Positions 16,724 through 25,080 of a stretch of DNA of 64,000 nucleotides are shown here, piece after piece; positions within the stretch are counted from its first letter, which is position 1; the number at the start of each line of letters is the position of its first letter. This DNA is from JBAXTZ01 sp041666525 (lineage in GTDB: Bacteria > Bacillota > Negativicutes > JBAXTZ01): the NCBI GenBank assembly GCA_041666525.1, contig JBAYGT010000003.1:86624-150623 (forward strand), in the 5' to 3' direction. The notes beneath the pieces were generated by a model that saw only the letters and a program-made list of their open reading frames with translations, did not search any database and was not told the DNA's origin. Made by a program: the position numbers and the translations under genes.

Positions 16724-17896
16724 ATGAATATTGTATTGATTTCCCCGTATTTTCCACCTAATTGGAAATATTTTGCTATTGGGTTGAAGCGTGCCGGCGC
16801 TAACGTGTTGGCGCTTGGTGATGCCGATTATGATACATTTGACCCAGAGTTGAGCATGGCGCTTACCGAGTATGTTCGAGTGTCGGATTTGCACAATTAC
16901 GAAGAGTTGCAGCGTGCTTGCGGATATTTTGTTTGGAAATACGGTTCGATCGATCGGATTGAATCGCATAATGAGTATTGGTTGGAAACCGATGCCAAAT
17001 TGCGTTCGGACTTTAATGTTTATGGTGTGCGCGAACATCAACTTGAAGCGATCAAAAACAAGACAGGGATGAAACAGGTTTATATCAATGCTGGTTTAAA
17101 CGTAGCTCGTGGTCGTTTGGTTAATAATTCCGAAGAGGCTCGGGCATTTATTGCTGAAGTTGGTTTTCCGGTAGTTGCCAAACCCGATGTTGGTGTGGGA
17201 GCTGCTAAAACCTATAAAATTGAATCCGAAGATGATATGAATTTCTTCCTCGAAGATCGGTTGCAGTGTGATTATATTATGGAAGAGTTTATTGTCGGTG
17301 ACTTGTATTCGTTTGACGGACTGACCGACAAGGACGGAAACATTCGTTTCTGGAATGCCAATTATTTCTGCCGTGGCGTTATGGAAACTGTTAATAAGGA
17401 TTTGGACATTTTTTATCATACCTGCCGTTATGACTTACCTGCCGGACTAAAAGAAGCGGGCGAACGTACGGTTAAGGCCTTTGATGTTCGGGAACGATTC
17501 TTCCATTTTGAGTATTTTGTCAACAAAAAAGACGGCCGAATTGTCTGTCTGGAAGTCAATATGCGTCCACCCGGTGGTGTAACCATGGATATGTTTAATT
17601 ATGCTTGTGATGTTAACTTGTATGATGAGTGGGCAAAATTGGTTTGCGGATTACCGGTGTTGCCGAATGGTTTTGAACATAAATACTATGCGTCACATAT
17701 TGGCCGCAAAATTGATAAAAACTATATCCACAGCCATGAAGAAATCATGCATAAATGCGGTAAGTTTATCATTGCTCAACAACCGATTAGTGGCGTGTTC
17801 CGTGGCGCGCTGGGAGACTATGTATATATTGCCCGCGCTGAGCAGCTTGATCAGTTGAATGAAGTTATTGCGTTTATTCAGGCAAAATACGAGTAG
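16724..17896 (+). CDS. ATP-grasp carboxylate-amine ligase, paralogue 2
   Basis: A 390-aa paralogue of the preceding gene, colinear along its whole length. ATP-grasp motifs are GFPVVAKPDVGVGAAKTYKI and EVNMRPPGGVTMDMFNYACD, both intact. ATG 16724, behind GGAGGAG that directly follows the upstream stop, matches the start of paralogue 1 (MNIVLISPYFPP), so the upstream in-frame extension is rejected. Two non-identical ligases in tandem suggest two successive couplings or a heteromeric enzyme. No carrier protein or precursor peptide is visible nearby. Confidence 0.85.
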   Translation: MNIVLISPYFPPNWKYFAIGLKRAGANVLALGDADYDTFDPELSMALTEYVRVSDLHNYEELQRACGYFVWKYGSIDRIESHNEYWLETDAKLRSDFNVYGVREHQLEAIKNKTGMKQVYINAGLNVARGRLVNNSEEARAFIAEVGFPVVAKPDVGVGAAKTYKIESEDDMNFFLEDRLQCDYIMEEFIVGDLYSFDGLTDKDGNIRFWNANYFCRGVMETVNKDLDIFYHTCRYDLPAGLKEAGERTVKAFDVRERFFHFEYFVNKKDGRIVCLEVNMRPPGGVTMDMFNYACDVNLYDEWAKLVCGLPVLPNGFEHKYYASHIGRKIDKNYIHSHEEIMHKCGKFIIAQQPISGVFRGALGDYVYIARAEQLDQLNEVIAFIQAKYE

Positions 17897-17927
17897 ATTA
17901 CTATTGTTGAAAATTGTCGTTACCCTG

Positions 17928-17942
17928 CGGCCCGGTTGGCCG
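17928..17942 (+). other. Small hairpin before the esterase gene
   Basis: CGGCC (17928-17932) pairs with GGCCG (17938-17942) around CGGTT, followed by an A/T-rich stretch. It is too short on T-tract for a clear terminator and may only modulate expression of the esterase gene. Confidence 0.35.
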
Positions 17943-17973
17943 TTAAAATAAAAATTTATCGGGAGGATATTTT

Positions 17974-18726
17974 ATGAATATTGAATACCATAAGCATTGG
18001 AGTAGCAATCTGAATCGGGAAATGGAATACAAAGTTTACGGGCATTCCGGTAAACCGATTATCGTGTTTCCGTCAAGCGGCGGCTCGTTCTACGAATACG
18101 AAGACTTCAAGATGATCGAAGCATGTCAGCCGTATATTGACGCCGGTTCGATTCAGTTTTTTTCGGTGAGCAGCGTGGATAAAGAAATGTGGTTGTCAAC
18201 AACTCATCCGATGGAGCATCGGGCGTGGGCAAGCAACGCGTTTGATAAATACATTACCGATGAATTTACTCCAATAGTTCGCGCGCGCACCGGTTACCAA
18301 ACATTTATGGCTACCGGTTGCAGTATGGGCGCCTATCATAGTCTGAATATGTGGTTGCGTCATCCGGAAATTTTTGACGAAGCGATTGCTTTGTCAGGGC
18401 GTTATGATTTAGTTTTTGAAGATAATAGCAACGATGTAAGCAACGAAACGTTGTATTACAATGCGCCAGTACGCTATTTCCCGAATTTGAACAACGAGTG
18501 GTATCTTGACAAGTATCGTCATAGCCGCGTAATTGTATGTTCGGGTCAAGGTCCGTGGGAAGCGGAGACTCTGAAAGAAACTTATGAGATGCAGGAATTG
18601 TTCCGACAAAAAAACGTTCCGGTGGATATTCAAATTTGGGGTACCGAGGTTGCGCATGATTGGCCGTGGTGGCGCAAGCAGATGCCGGTATTTTTGGACA
18701 AACTCGGCTACGCAAAAGTTGGTTAA
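17974..18726 (+). CDS. Esterase-family alpha/beta hydrolase
   Basis: A 250-aa protein of the putative esterase (Esterase D-like, PF00756-type) alpha/beta-hydrolase group. The nucleophile elbow is GCSMGAY (serine near residue 112), and VAHDWPWWR near the C-terminus probably supplies the catalytic histidine. No signal peptide, so it is cytoplasmic. It starts at ATG 17974 behind CGGGAGG, downstream of the two ATP-grasp genes. As a partner it could release, acyl-transfer or proofread the ligase product; that is inference. Confidence 0.85.
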   Translation: MNIEYHKHWSSNLNREMEYKVYGHSGKPIIVFPSSGGSFYEYEDFKMIEACQPYIDAGSIQFFSVSSVDKEMWLSTTHPMEHRAWASNAFDKYITDEFTPIVRARTGYQTFMATGCSMGAYHSLNMWLRHPEIFDEAIALSGRYDLVFEDNSNDVSNETLYYNAPVRYFPNLNNEWYLDKYRHSRVIVCSGQGPWEAETLKETYEMQELFRQKNVPVDIQIWGTEVAHDWPWWRKQMPVFLDKLGYAKVG

Positions 18727-18748
18727 AATCTTAACAGTCAGAATTATT

Positions 18749-18779
18749 AAAAAGCAGTCGCATTGCGGCTGCTTTTTTG
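18749..18779 (+). terminator. Terminator after the esterase gene
   Basis: AAAAGCAGTCGC pairs with GCGGCTGCTTTT (one G-U pair) over a very short loop and runs into a T-tract. It closes the ATP-grasp/esterase cassette. Confidence 0.8.
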
Positions 18780-18834
18780 TTTGCGGACACATACAAAATG
18801 CGCTAAAATTGAGTCAGTTAGTATTTGGAGAAGT

Positions 18835-19818
18835 ATGGATAATAAATGGTGGAAAGTCGCAATTGCAGTCAGTGCAGCTTTGATTATAGTTGGCGCTATC
18901 TATTTTGCGATTGATAATCGGTTTTTGCTTGGTAATATTCCGTCAGGCCAAGAGGCGCCAAAAAAAATTGCGCTGGTGCTACGTTCGACGGATAATCCGA
19001 GCTTTATTGAGATGGAACGAACAGCGCGTATTAGTGAATTGGCGCTGGGCGTTAATATTATTGTGCGAAAACTCAGTCAGGAAGTTGATTCGAGTGAACA
19101 AATTGCCATACTTCATGATTTGGCAAATCAGGATATTGACGCACTTGTGATTGATCCGGTTGATTCGATGGCGTTATTACCGGTGATAAAACAATATCAA
19201 GCGGCGGGAATACCGGTAGTAAATGTGGGTTGTCGTTTGGATCCGGCATCAATGATTCAGTTTAATATGTCGGTACCGCCGTTTGTATGTATCGATAATG
19301 AATCAGCTGCTTATGACGCGGCGAAGTTTGTCAGCGACCGGATAACGAAGCCTACTAATGTGGTTTTATTTATGGGAATTAATTCTTCGATTTTATCTGA
19401 CACGCGTAAGCGTGGTGCGTTGCGTGCTTTTTCCGAGAATCCGTATTGTGCGCTAAAGCTCACTAAAATTGTTTATTGGAGCAAAAATCAGGCAACTTTC
19501 ACCGCGAAAACGCTTTATAATGATTACGCATCAATCGGTTGTTTTTTTTGCGTAGACGACGTTGTAGCAATCGGGGTAGCTGAATATTTAGAGCAGACCA
19601 ACCGCAGGGACGTAATGGTTGTTGGTTTTGGCGATCTTAAAGCTGCAGAAACATATATTGAAAAAGGTTATATGACGCTAACTGTTGCTGAGCGCAGCGG
19701 TAAGCAAATTAGTACCGCAATCAAATATGCCGTTGACTTGCTTGACGGCAAAAAAGTGCCGCAGGCAACCTATATTGACTATTCGCTGGTCGATGATAAA
19801 ATGCTGAAAGAGCGATAG
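18835..19818 (+). CDS. Orphan periplasmic sugar-binding-protein-like protein
   Basis: A 327-aa protein of the type I periplasmic-binding fold related to ribose-binding/LacI-like proteins. It has a membrane anchor or uncleaved signal at residues 7-26, then two Rossmann-like lobes (KKIALVLRSTDNPSFIEMER, IDALVIDPVDSMALLPVI, FCVDDVVAIGVAEYL, VMVVGFGDLKAAETYIE). ATG 18835 behind TTTGGAG is chosen over the longer frame from 18763, which would run through the terminator. No ABC permease or ATPase is adjacent, so it may act as a receptor or with a distant transporter. Confidence 0.8.
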   Translation: MDNKWWKVAIAVSAALIIVGAIYFAIDNRFLLGNIPSGQEAPKKIALVLRSTDNPSFIEMERTARISELALGVNIIVRKLSQEVDSSEQIAILHDLANQDIDALVIDPVDSMALLPVIKQYQAAGIPVVNVGCRLDPASMIQFNMSVPPFVCIDNESAAYDAAKFVSDRITKPTNVVLFMGINSSILSDTRKRGALRAFSENPYCALKLTKIVYWSKNQATFTAKTLYNDYASIGCFFCVDDVVAIGVAEYLEQTNRRDVMVVGFGDLKAAETYIEKGYMTLTVAERSGKQISTAIKYAVDLLDGKKVPQATYIDYSLVDDKMLKER

Positions 19819-19826
19819 AGGTAGAG

Positions 19827-20285
19827 ATGCACATTGTATTAGTTGAACCTGAGATTCCCGGTAACACCGGAAACATTGCGCGATTGTGCGCAGCGACCGG
19901 CGCTGAATTGCACTTGGTAAAACCGTTGGGATTTTCAATTGCCGACAAACAACTCAAACGCGCTGGCTTAGACTATTGGCATTTGTTAAAAGTGCATGTT
20001 TACGAAAATATTGCTGAGGTTTTCGTTGCTTATCCGCACGGACGGTTTTTTTATAACACTACCAAAGCTGTGCGGAGTTATTCGGAAATTGAATTTGTAC
20101 CGGATGATTTTATTGTGTTTGGCAGGGAAACGGCAGGATTGCCGGCAGAATTGCTTGCAGATAACCCGAATTACTGTCTTAGAATTCCGATGGTTGATGG
20201 TGCGCGATCATTGAATCTATCTAATGCCGTAGCAATTGTACTGTATGACGCATTGCGTCAAAATGCTTTTGCCGGGCTGGTTTGA
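19827..20285 (+). CDS. trmL: tRNA (cytidine/uridine-34 2'-O)-methyltransferase TrmL
   Basis: SPOUT-class methyltransferase that 2'-O-methylates the wobble nucleotide of tRNA-Leu isoacceptors. The 152-aa minimal SPOUT domain starts MHIVLVEPEIPGNTGNIARL and contains LVKPLGFSIADKQLKRAGLDYW, FGRETAGLP and the knot motif LRIPMVDGARSLNLSNAVAI. It begins nine bases after the preceding stop, behind AGAGGTAG, so it shares the upstream transcript. Confidence 0.95.
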   Translation: MHIVLVEPEIPGNTGNIARLCAATGAELHLVKPLGFSIADKQLKRAGLDYWHLLKVHVYENIAEVFVAYPHGRFFYNTTKAVRSYSEIEFVPDDFIVFGRETAGLPAELLADNPNYCLRIPMVDGARSLNLSNAVAIVLYDALRQNAFAGLV

Positions 20286-20293
20286 GGTAAATA

Positions 20294-21160
20294 ATGAATA
20301 AAGTGTATTTTGGTACTGCCGGAAATCCTGATGAATTCTACGAATCCGGTAAGAAACGTTCTGAACAAATGCCGGAATGGTTGAAAAACTATAATCTCAG
20401 CGCCTATGAATACCAATGCGGCAGGGGTGTGAATGTCGGCGAGGAGACTGCCCGCAAGATTGGCGTTCAGGCACAAATATATGGAATACGAATGAGCGTT
20501 CACGCGCCATATTTTATTAGCCTCGCAACAACTGATGACAGTACTTTTGAAAATACTAAACAGCATATATTCAACTCGCTTCGTGCTGCGCAATGGTTAG
20601 GGGCTTATGCAGTCATATTTCATGTCGGCGGCGTAGGTAAGCAAGAACGCTCGTTGGCATTTGAGCTGGCGCAAACTCGGTTTGCGGCTATCGTTAAAGA
20701 AGCAGAAACTTTAGGGCTAAATGAGGTGTTGTTGGCGCCGGAGACGCATGGTAAAGTAAATCAATTGGGTACCATTAAAGAAATAATTGAGTTCTGCAAA
20801 ATTACTGACTGGACAATTCCGGCTATTGATTTCGGTCATATCAATTCAGTGGGTCAGGGCTACATCGTTGATGAAATTCAGTATCAGGGAATATTCGATG
20901 AGCTTACCCAAAGTTTAGGTGCAGACATCGCGTCCAATATTCACATTCATTTTAGTCAGATTGAGTTTACGAGGGCTGGCGAAAAAAAACACCATACTTT
21001 TGCTGATGGATTTGGGCCGCCGTTTGAACCGCTGATGCGAGTGATTAAAAAGAACAATTATACTCCGACAATAATTTGCGAATCAAACGGTACTCAGGCT
21101 AAAGATGCGTTAGCAATGCAACGCTATTACGAAAGTATTTCAAATAAACCGTCATATTGA
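20294..21160 (+). CDS. Endonuclease IV-like TIM-barrel protein
   Basis: A 288-aa protein of the AP endonuclease family 2/xylose-isomerase-like TIM-barrel superfamily. Metal-ligand motifs expected of endonuclease IV are visible: MSVHAPYFISL, VIFHVGGVG, LAPETHGK, AIDFGHINSVG, HIHFSQIEF and the late ICESNG. True Nfo usually has LETTAGQG and HTCH-type motifs; here the ligands are similar but the surroundings differ, so an AP endonuclease role is probable rather than certain. It is the last gene before a bidirectional terminator. Confidence 0.75.
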   Translation: MNKVYFGTAGNPDEFYESGKKRSEQMPEWLKNYNLSAYEYQCGRGVNVGEETARKIGVQAQIYGIRMSVHAPYFISLATTDDSTFENTKQHIFNSLRAAQWLGAYAVIFHVGGVGKQERSLAFELAQTRFAAIVKEAETLGLNEVLLAPETHGKVNQLGTIKEIIEFCKITDWTIPAIDFGHINSVGQGYIVDEIQYQGIFDELTQSLGADIASNIHIHFSQIEFTRAGEKKHHTFADGFGPPFEPLMRVIKKNNYTPTIICESNGTQAKDALAMQRYYESISNKPSY

Positions 21161-21167
21161 AAACAAC

Positions 21168-21206
21168 AAAAACCTCGTAAGGCGTTATTTGTCTTACGAG
21201 GTTTTG
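21168..21206. terminator. Bidirectional terminator between convergent genes
   Basis: AAAACCTCGTAAG pairs with CTTACGAGGTTTT (right arm 21193-21205) around an 11-base loop. The A-rich left flank and T-rich right flank suit termination from both sides, serving the TIM-barrel gene and the minus-strand ugd. Confidence 0.85.
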
Positions 21207-21227
21207 GTAAATTGGTTTTCGATTGAC

Positions 21228-22559
21228 TCAACTCTTGCCGATACAGTGATACTCGAATTTTTCATTTTCAAGAATGTCGGTATAAGCGATGTATTGATTA
21301 CGTCCGTCAAAAATAATTTTGTTGTTCAGACGATTGCCGAGTTCCAAGAAATCTGGTGCGCGGAATTCGCGCCATTCGGTAAGCAACAGCAAAGCATCAG
21401 CCTTTTCAAGCGCGTCATATTTATTTTTGCAATAACGTACATTCGGATTATCTTTTAGATATATTTGCTCGGCCTCAGACATTGATTTTGGATCATAGGC
21501 TGCAATGGTTGCGCCGCGGGCAGTCAGAATGTTGATGATATCAATAGCTGGTGCTTCACGCATATCGTCAGTGTTAGGCTTAAATGACAATCCCCAAACT
21601 GCAAAATGCTTTCCTGTCAAATCCTTGCCGAAACGCTCGATTACTCTGTTTGCCAAGACGATTTTCTGTGAATCATTTACTTGCTTTACCGATTGTAGCA
21701 AACTAGGCGTATAGCCTAACGCTTGCGCTTGATGAATAAGGGACTTGACATCTTTTGGAAAACAACTGCCGCCATAGCCAATTCCCGGATAAATAAAGCT
21801 ATAGCCGATACGCGAGTCGCTACCAATACCGATTCGCACTTCGTTGACATCAGCGCCAATGCGTTCGCAGATGTTTGCCATTTCGTTAATAAAAGAAATT
21901 TTGGTAGCCAAAATTGCGTTGGCGGCATATTTTGTCATTTCGGCACTGCGCACACTCATGACTGTGAATTTATCGTGATTCATTGAAAACGGTTTATACA
22001 ATTGTCGTAATTTTTCGACAATCGCCGGATTATCGCAGCCAATAATAATTCGATCCGGTTTCATACAATCGGCAACCGCGCAGCCTTCCTTGAGAAATTC
22101 AGGGTTGGAAACAACGCTGAATTTGCTGATTGATTTGCGCAATCTCAAACGCTCGGTAATTATTTCGCTTACGATATCGGCTGTTCCGATTGGAACGGTT
22201 GACTTATTGACGATGATAATATCAGTCGCAATGCTGTCGCCAATTTCCCTGGCTGCTGCGCGAACAAAGCTCATATCGGTGCTTCCATCGTCGCTGCTCG
22301 GTGTTCCGACGGCGATAAAACAGATATCGGCATTGTCAAGACTACCGGACAGAGAAGTCGCGAATTTTAAATGCCCGGACTCAACGTTTTCTGCAACCAT
22401 TTTTTCCAGACCAGGCTCATATATCGGCATTACTCCATTTAGAAGTTTGTTAATTCTATCCTTGTTCTTATCGACACATAGAACGTGGTTTCCGGCATCG
22501 GCAAAACATACCCCGGTTACCAAACCTACATAACCTGTGCCTACAACTACTAAACGCAT
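21228..22559 (-). CDS. ugd: UDP-glucose 6-dehydrogenase
   Basis: Oxidises UDP-glucose to UDP-glucuronate with two NAD+. The 443-aa protein has the N-terminal Rossmann motif GTGYVGLVTGVCFADAG, the STVPIGTAD segment, and the catalytic cysteine motif GYGGSCFPKDVKSL, followed by the C-terminal UDP-binding domain (GLSFKPNTDDMREAPAIDII). ATG at 22559 begins MRLVVVGTGY; the six codons further upstream lie inside the preceding epimerase gene. The two genes overlap by ten bases, so production is coupled. The product is the substrate of that epimerase. Confidence 0.95.
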   Translation of the reverse strand: MRLVVVGTGYVGLVTGVCFADAGNHVLCVDKNKDRINKLLNGVMPIYEPGLEKMVAENVESGHLKFATSLSGSLDNADICFIAVGTPSSDDGSTDMSFVRAAAREIGDSIATDIIIVNKSTVPIGTADIVSEIITERLRLRKSISKFSVVSNPEFLKEGCAVADCMKPDRIIIGCDNPAIVEKLRQLYKPFSMNHDKFTVMSVRSAEMTKYAANAILATKISFINEMANICERIGADVNEVRIGIGSDSRIGYSFIYPGIGYGGSCFPKDVKSLIHQAQALGYTPSLLQSVKQVNDSQKIVLANRVIERFGKDLTGKHFAVWGLSFKPNTDDMREAPAIDIINILTARGATIAAYDPKSMSEAEQIYLKDNPNVRYCKNKYDALEKADALLLLTEWREFRAPDFLELGNRLNNKIIFDGRNQYIAYTDILENEKFEYHCIGKS

Positions 22560-23491
22560 CGTTCCTCCAAATACCATTTTACGAATTTTTCCAAACCAAT
22601 GTCAATCGGCGTTTCCGGGTTATAACCAAGCTCGCGTTGAGATTTTGTTACGTCGGCAAAAGTTACCGGCACGTCGCCTGGTTGGAGTGGTTGATGATTG
22701 AAAATTGCCGATTTGCCAATAATTATTTCTAGCTTTTCGACTAATTGTTTGAGGGTAGTGGTACGGCAGTTACCTAAATTAAAAATCGCAAATTTTTCTT
22801 TATCATAGTTTATTGCACCCTTGATGCCACTTACGATATCGCTGATATAAGTGTAATCACGGGAAGTGCTGCCGTCGCCATAGAATTCAATCGGGCTTTC
22901 TTCGATAATCGCTCGTGTGAATTTGTGGATGGCCAGATCCGGACGTTGACGCGGTCCGTAAACTGTAAAAAATCGCAATCCGATGAATTGTATCGGATAT
23001 AAGTATGCGTAACTGTGTCCGATTAATTCGCCGGCGATTTTAGTAGCAGCATATGGGCTGATCGGGTTGAGTACATAATCGTCTTCACGCCAAGGCGTGT
23101 TGGGGTTGACGCCATATACGCTGCTGGAACTGGCAAAAATGAATTTCTTAATTTCGCGAACTTTGGCAAATTCTAGCAGGTTCTGTGTGCCTTCAATGTT
23201 TACACTCTGATAGAGCATCGGCTGCAAGATACTTGGACGAACGCCGGCACGTGCTGCTAAATGAATTATTGTGTCGCACTCCGGAAGTCTGGACAAGTCA
23301 CTGCGGATATCTCGCTCAATTAATTGATAATTTGCATAATTATAATGATTATGAATGTTTTTCCTTTTGATAGTTTCATCATAATAACTATCAAAATTAT
23401 CCATACAGACAACAGAATGTCCCGCTGTCAGTAAATCGTCAATAAGACTGCTGCCGATAAATCCGGCGCCGCCGGTAACGAGAAATCGCAT
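22550..23491 (-). CDS. UDP-glucuronate 4-epimerase-like SDR
   Basis: A 313-aa extended short-chain dehydrogenase/reductase. The nucleotide motif is GGAGFIGSSL, the catalytic residues are in ASSSSVYG and SPYAATKIAGE (YxxxK), and RFFTVYGPRQRPDLAIHKF is the substrate-binding segment typical of UDP-glucuronate epimerases. With ugd downstream, the pair would make UDP-glucuronate and UDP-galacturonate for an acidic polysaccharide. A UDP-GlcNAc or UDP-glucose epimerase is the alternative, but the motif and neighbour favour the uronate. Confidence 0.88.
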   Translation of the reverse strand: MRFLVTGGAGFIGSSLIDDLLTAGHSVVCMDNFDSYYDETIKRKNIHNHYNYANYQLIERDIRSDLSRLPECDTIIHLAARAGVRPSILQPMLYQSVNIEGTQNLLEFAKVREIKKFIFASSSSVYGVNPNTPWREDDYVLNPISPYAATKIAGELIGHSYAYLYPIQFIGLRFFTVYGPRQRPDLAIHKFTRAIIEESPIEFYGDGSTSRDYTYISDIVSGIKGAINYDKEKFAIFNLGNCRTTTLKQLVEKLEIIIGKSAIFNHQPLQPGDVPVTFADVTKSQRELGYNPETPIDIGLEKFVKWYLEERCV

Positions 23492-23502
23492 ATTCTTCTC
23501 CT

Positions 23503-24903
23503 CTACAAATTATCTTTAGAGATCGTCAAAGTTGTTTTTATAGATTCTAAATCAAAGGTTCCCTCGGCGCTACTGCGGCTAAAAAAAATGTTCAGCGTCT
23601 GCAGCATAATTGAAATATCGGCAATCAGAACGCCCCATTTCTGACACTTGTTGATATAGTACAAGTCGTAGAGTATTTTGTATTCGGGAGCGGTATTGTA
23701 TTTGCCAAATATCTGCGCCAGCCCGGTTATTCCCGGTTTTACATGGTGACGAAAATAATAAAAAGGAATTTTTTTGTCGAACACATCTGTGAATATCTTA
23801 CGTTCAGGTCGTGGACCGACAACGCTCATGTTGCCTAATAGCACATTAATGAATTGGGGGATTTCATCAATTCGGGTCTTTCGGATAAAACTTCCAACTT
23901 TTGTCAACCGGGCATCGTTTTGCGTGGATAGAATTGCGCCGGTGTGTTTCTCGGCATCATTGCGCATACTGCGAAATTTATAAACGAAAAATTCCTTGTT
24001 ATTGAGTCCGACGCGCAACTGTTTGTAGAAAATTGGACCAGGGCTGTCGAGCTTAATGGCGATGGCAACTGCCAACATAAGGGGAAAAGAGAATAATAGC
24101 GCAAAAAAAGAAAAAACAAGGTCGAGAGTTCTTTTTGCCACTCGATTTTCGTTAGCAAGACGAAATTTTGGTGCTGAAAAAGTCATTATGTCATCAATAG
24201 TGTGCATTGATGCGCCGTTACTCATTATCGCCAGAGCTGAAGGAACGTAAATCAAATCAATGTTGTTCAGTAAACAAAACGCGGTAAGTTCGGAGACGCT
24301 CGCATAAGCAAATCCTGCGCCTAATATGATGGTTTTGATTGCTTTTACGTTGATGCAGTTGAGATTGCCAACTTCGTCGTACCAACCTGCGAGGTTGTAG
24401 CGTGACTGTGTATGTGAAGAAATGCGCGCTACTATCCAAGCGGCTTCATTTTTTTTGGCAAACAGTAACGTGGGAGTTTTTGCATAGACGCGTGAGTATG
24501 CATTCCAGCGAACAATATTGGCAGCAAGATAAAAAGAAGAGACGATAAAACCGTAGACGACAAGCATCTTTCTGGAAGAATCCATGTTTGCGAAATAAAC
24601 TAGTACCAGCAGTATCACAATACTCTTTGCGAGTGAAGCAATTGTGCGTGAAATGGTTTCATCTAATCGTCGTTCCTGATAGTTGTATACATCGTTTACC
24701 GTGAAAAAAAACAGCGTCAAGAAAGTCAAAAACGGCACATACAGTAGTTCAAAATTGTTCAACGCCGTATACTTGATGTCAATCGAAAAAAACAAAGCAT
24801 CAGTAATAAATAACGCCAACGCACTGATAAAAATATCCACTGTGTACTGGAAGATTCGGTGAAGCATTTTTAATGTGATAAATTTTTGCATAACATTCTT
24901 CAT
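23503..24903 (-). CDS. Polyprenyl-phosphate sugar phosphotransferase (WbaP/WcaJ-like)
   Basis: Initiates repeat-unit assembly by moving a sugar-1-phosphate to undecaprenyl phosphate. The 466-aa protein has four N-terminal membrane helices (about residues 20-135), a central CoA-binding-like cytosolic region, and the C-terminal bacterial sugar transferase domain: KRTLDLVFSFFALLFSFPLM re-entrant helix, YKFRSMRNDAEKHTG, KTRIDEIPQFINVLLGNMSV and VGPRPE. This is the first gene of the minus-strand trio and lies divergent from the flippase gene. Confidence 0.92.
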   Translation of the reverse strand: MKNVMQKFITLKMLHRIFQYTVDIFISALALFITDALFFSIDIKYTALNNFELLYVPFLTFLTLFFFTVNDVYNYQERRLDETISRTIASLAKSIVILLVLVYFANMDSSRKMLVVYGFIVSSFYLAANIVRWNAYSRVYAKTPTLLFAKKNEAAWIVARISSHTQSRYNLAGWYDEVGNLNCINVKAIKTIILGAGFAYASVSELTAFCLLNNIDLIYVPSALAIMSNGASMHTIDDIMTFSAPKFRLANENRVAKRTLDLVFSFFALLFSFPLMLAVAIAIKLDSPGPIFYKQLRVGLNNKEFFVYKFRSMRNDAEKHTGAILSTQNDARLTKVGSFIRKTRIDEIPQFINVLLGNMSVVGPRPERKIFTDVFDKKIPFYYFRHHVKPGITGLAQIFGKYNTAPEYKILYDLYYINKCQKWGVLIADISIMLQTLNIFFSRSSAEGTFDLESIKTTLTISKDNL

Positions 24904-24961
24904 AGTGGTCCTCGTTTAAATGTTGAATTGAAATTAAGTTTAAAAACAATCAGCAATAGCT

Positions 24962-24990
24962 TTGTATTCTGTCCTAACTTGTGACATAAT
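24962..24990 (+). promoter_or_regulatory. Possible promoter for the flippase gene
   Basis: TTGTAT (24962-24967), 17 bases, CATAAT (24985-24990) on the + strand. It is nested back to back with the minus-strand promoter, so the two could compete or share an operator. Confidence 0.4.
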
Positions 24991-24995
24991 GCATA

Positions 24996-25024
24996 ATTAT
25001 CACACGAAATTAATAAAAAAACAA
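24996..25024 (-). promoter_or_regulatory. Promoter for the sugar transferase/epimerase/ugd operon
   Basis: Read on the minus strand: TTGTTT (25024-25019), 17 bases, GATAAT (25001-24996). It lies about 90 bases upstream of the sugar transferase start. Confidence 0.5.
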
Positions 25025-25080
25025 CGCAAAAGACTGCAATAGCAGTCAAAAACCATGTTAAAGATAGGAAAAAAGATTTT

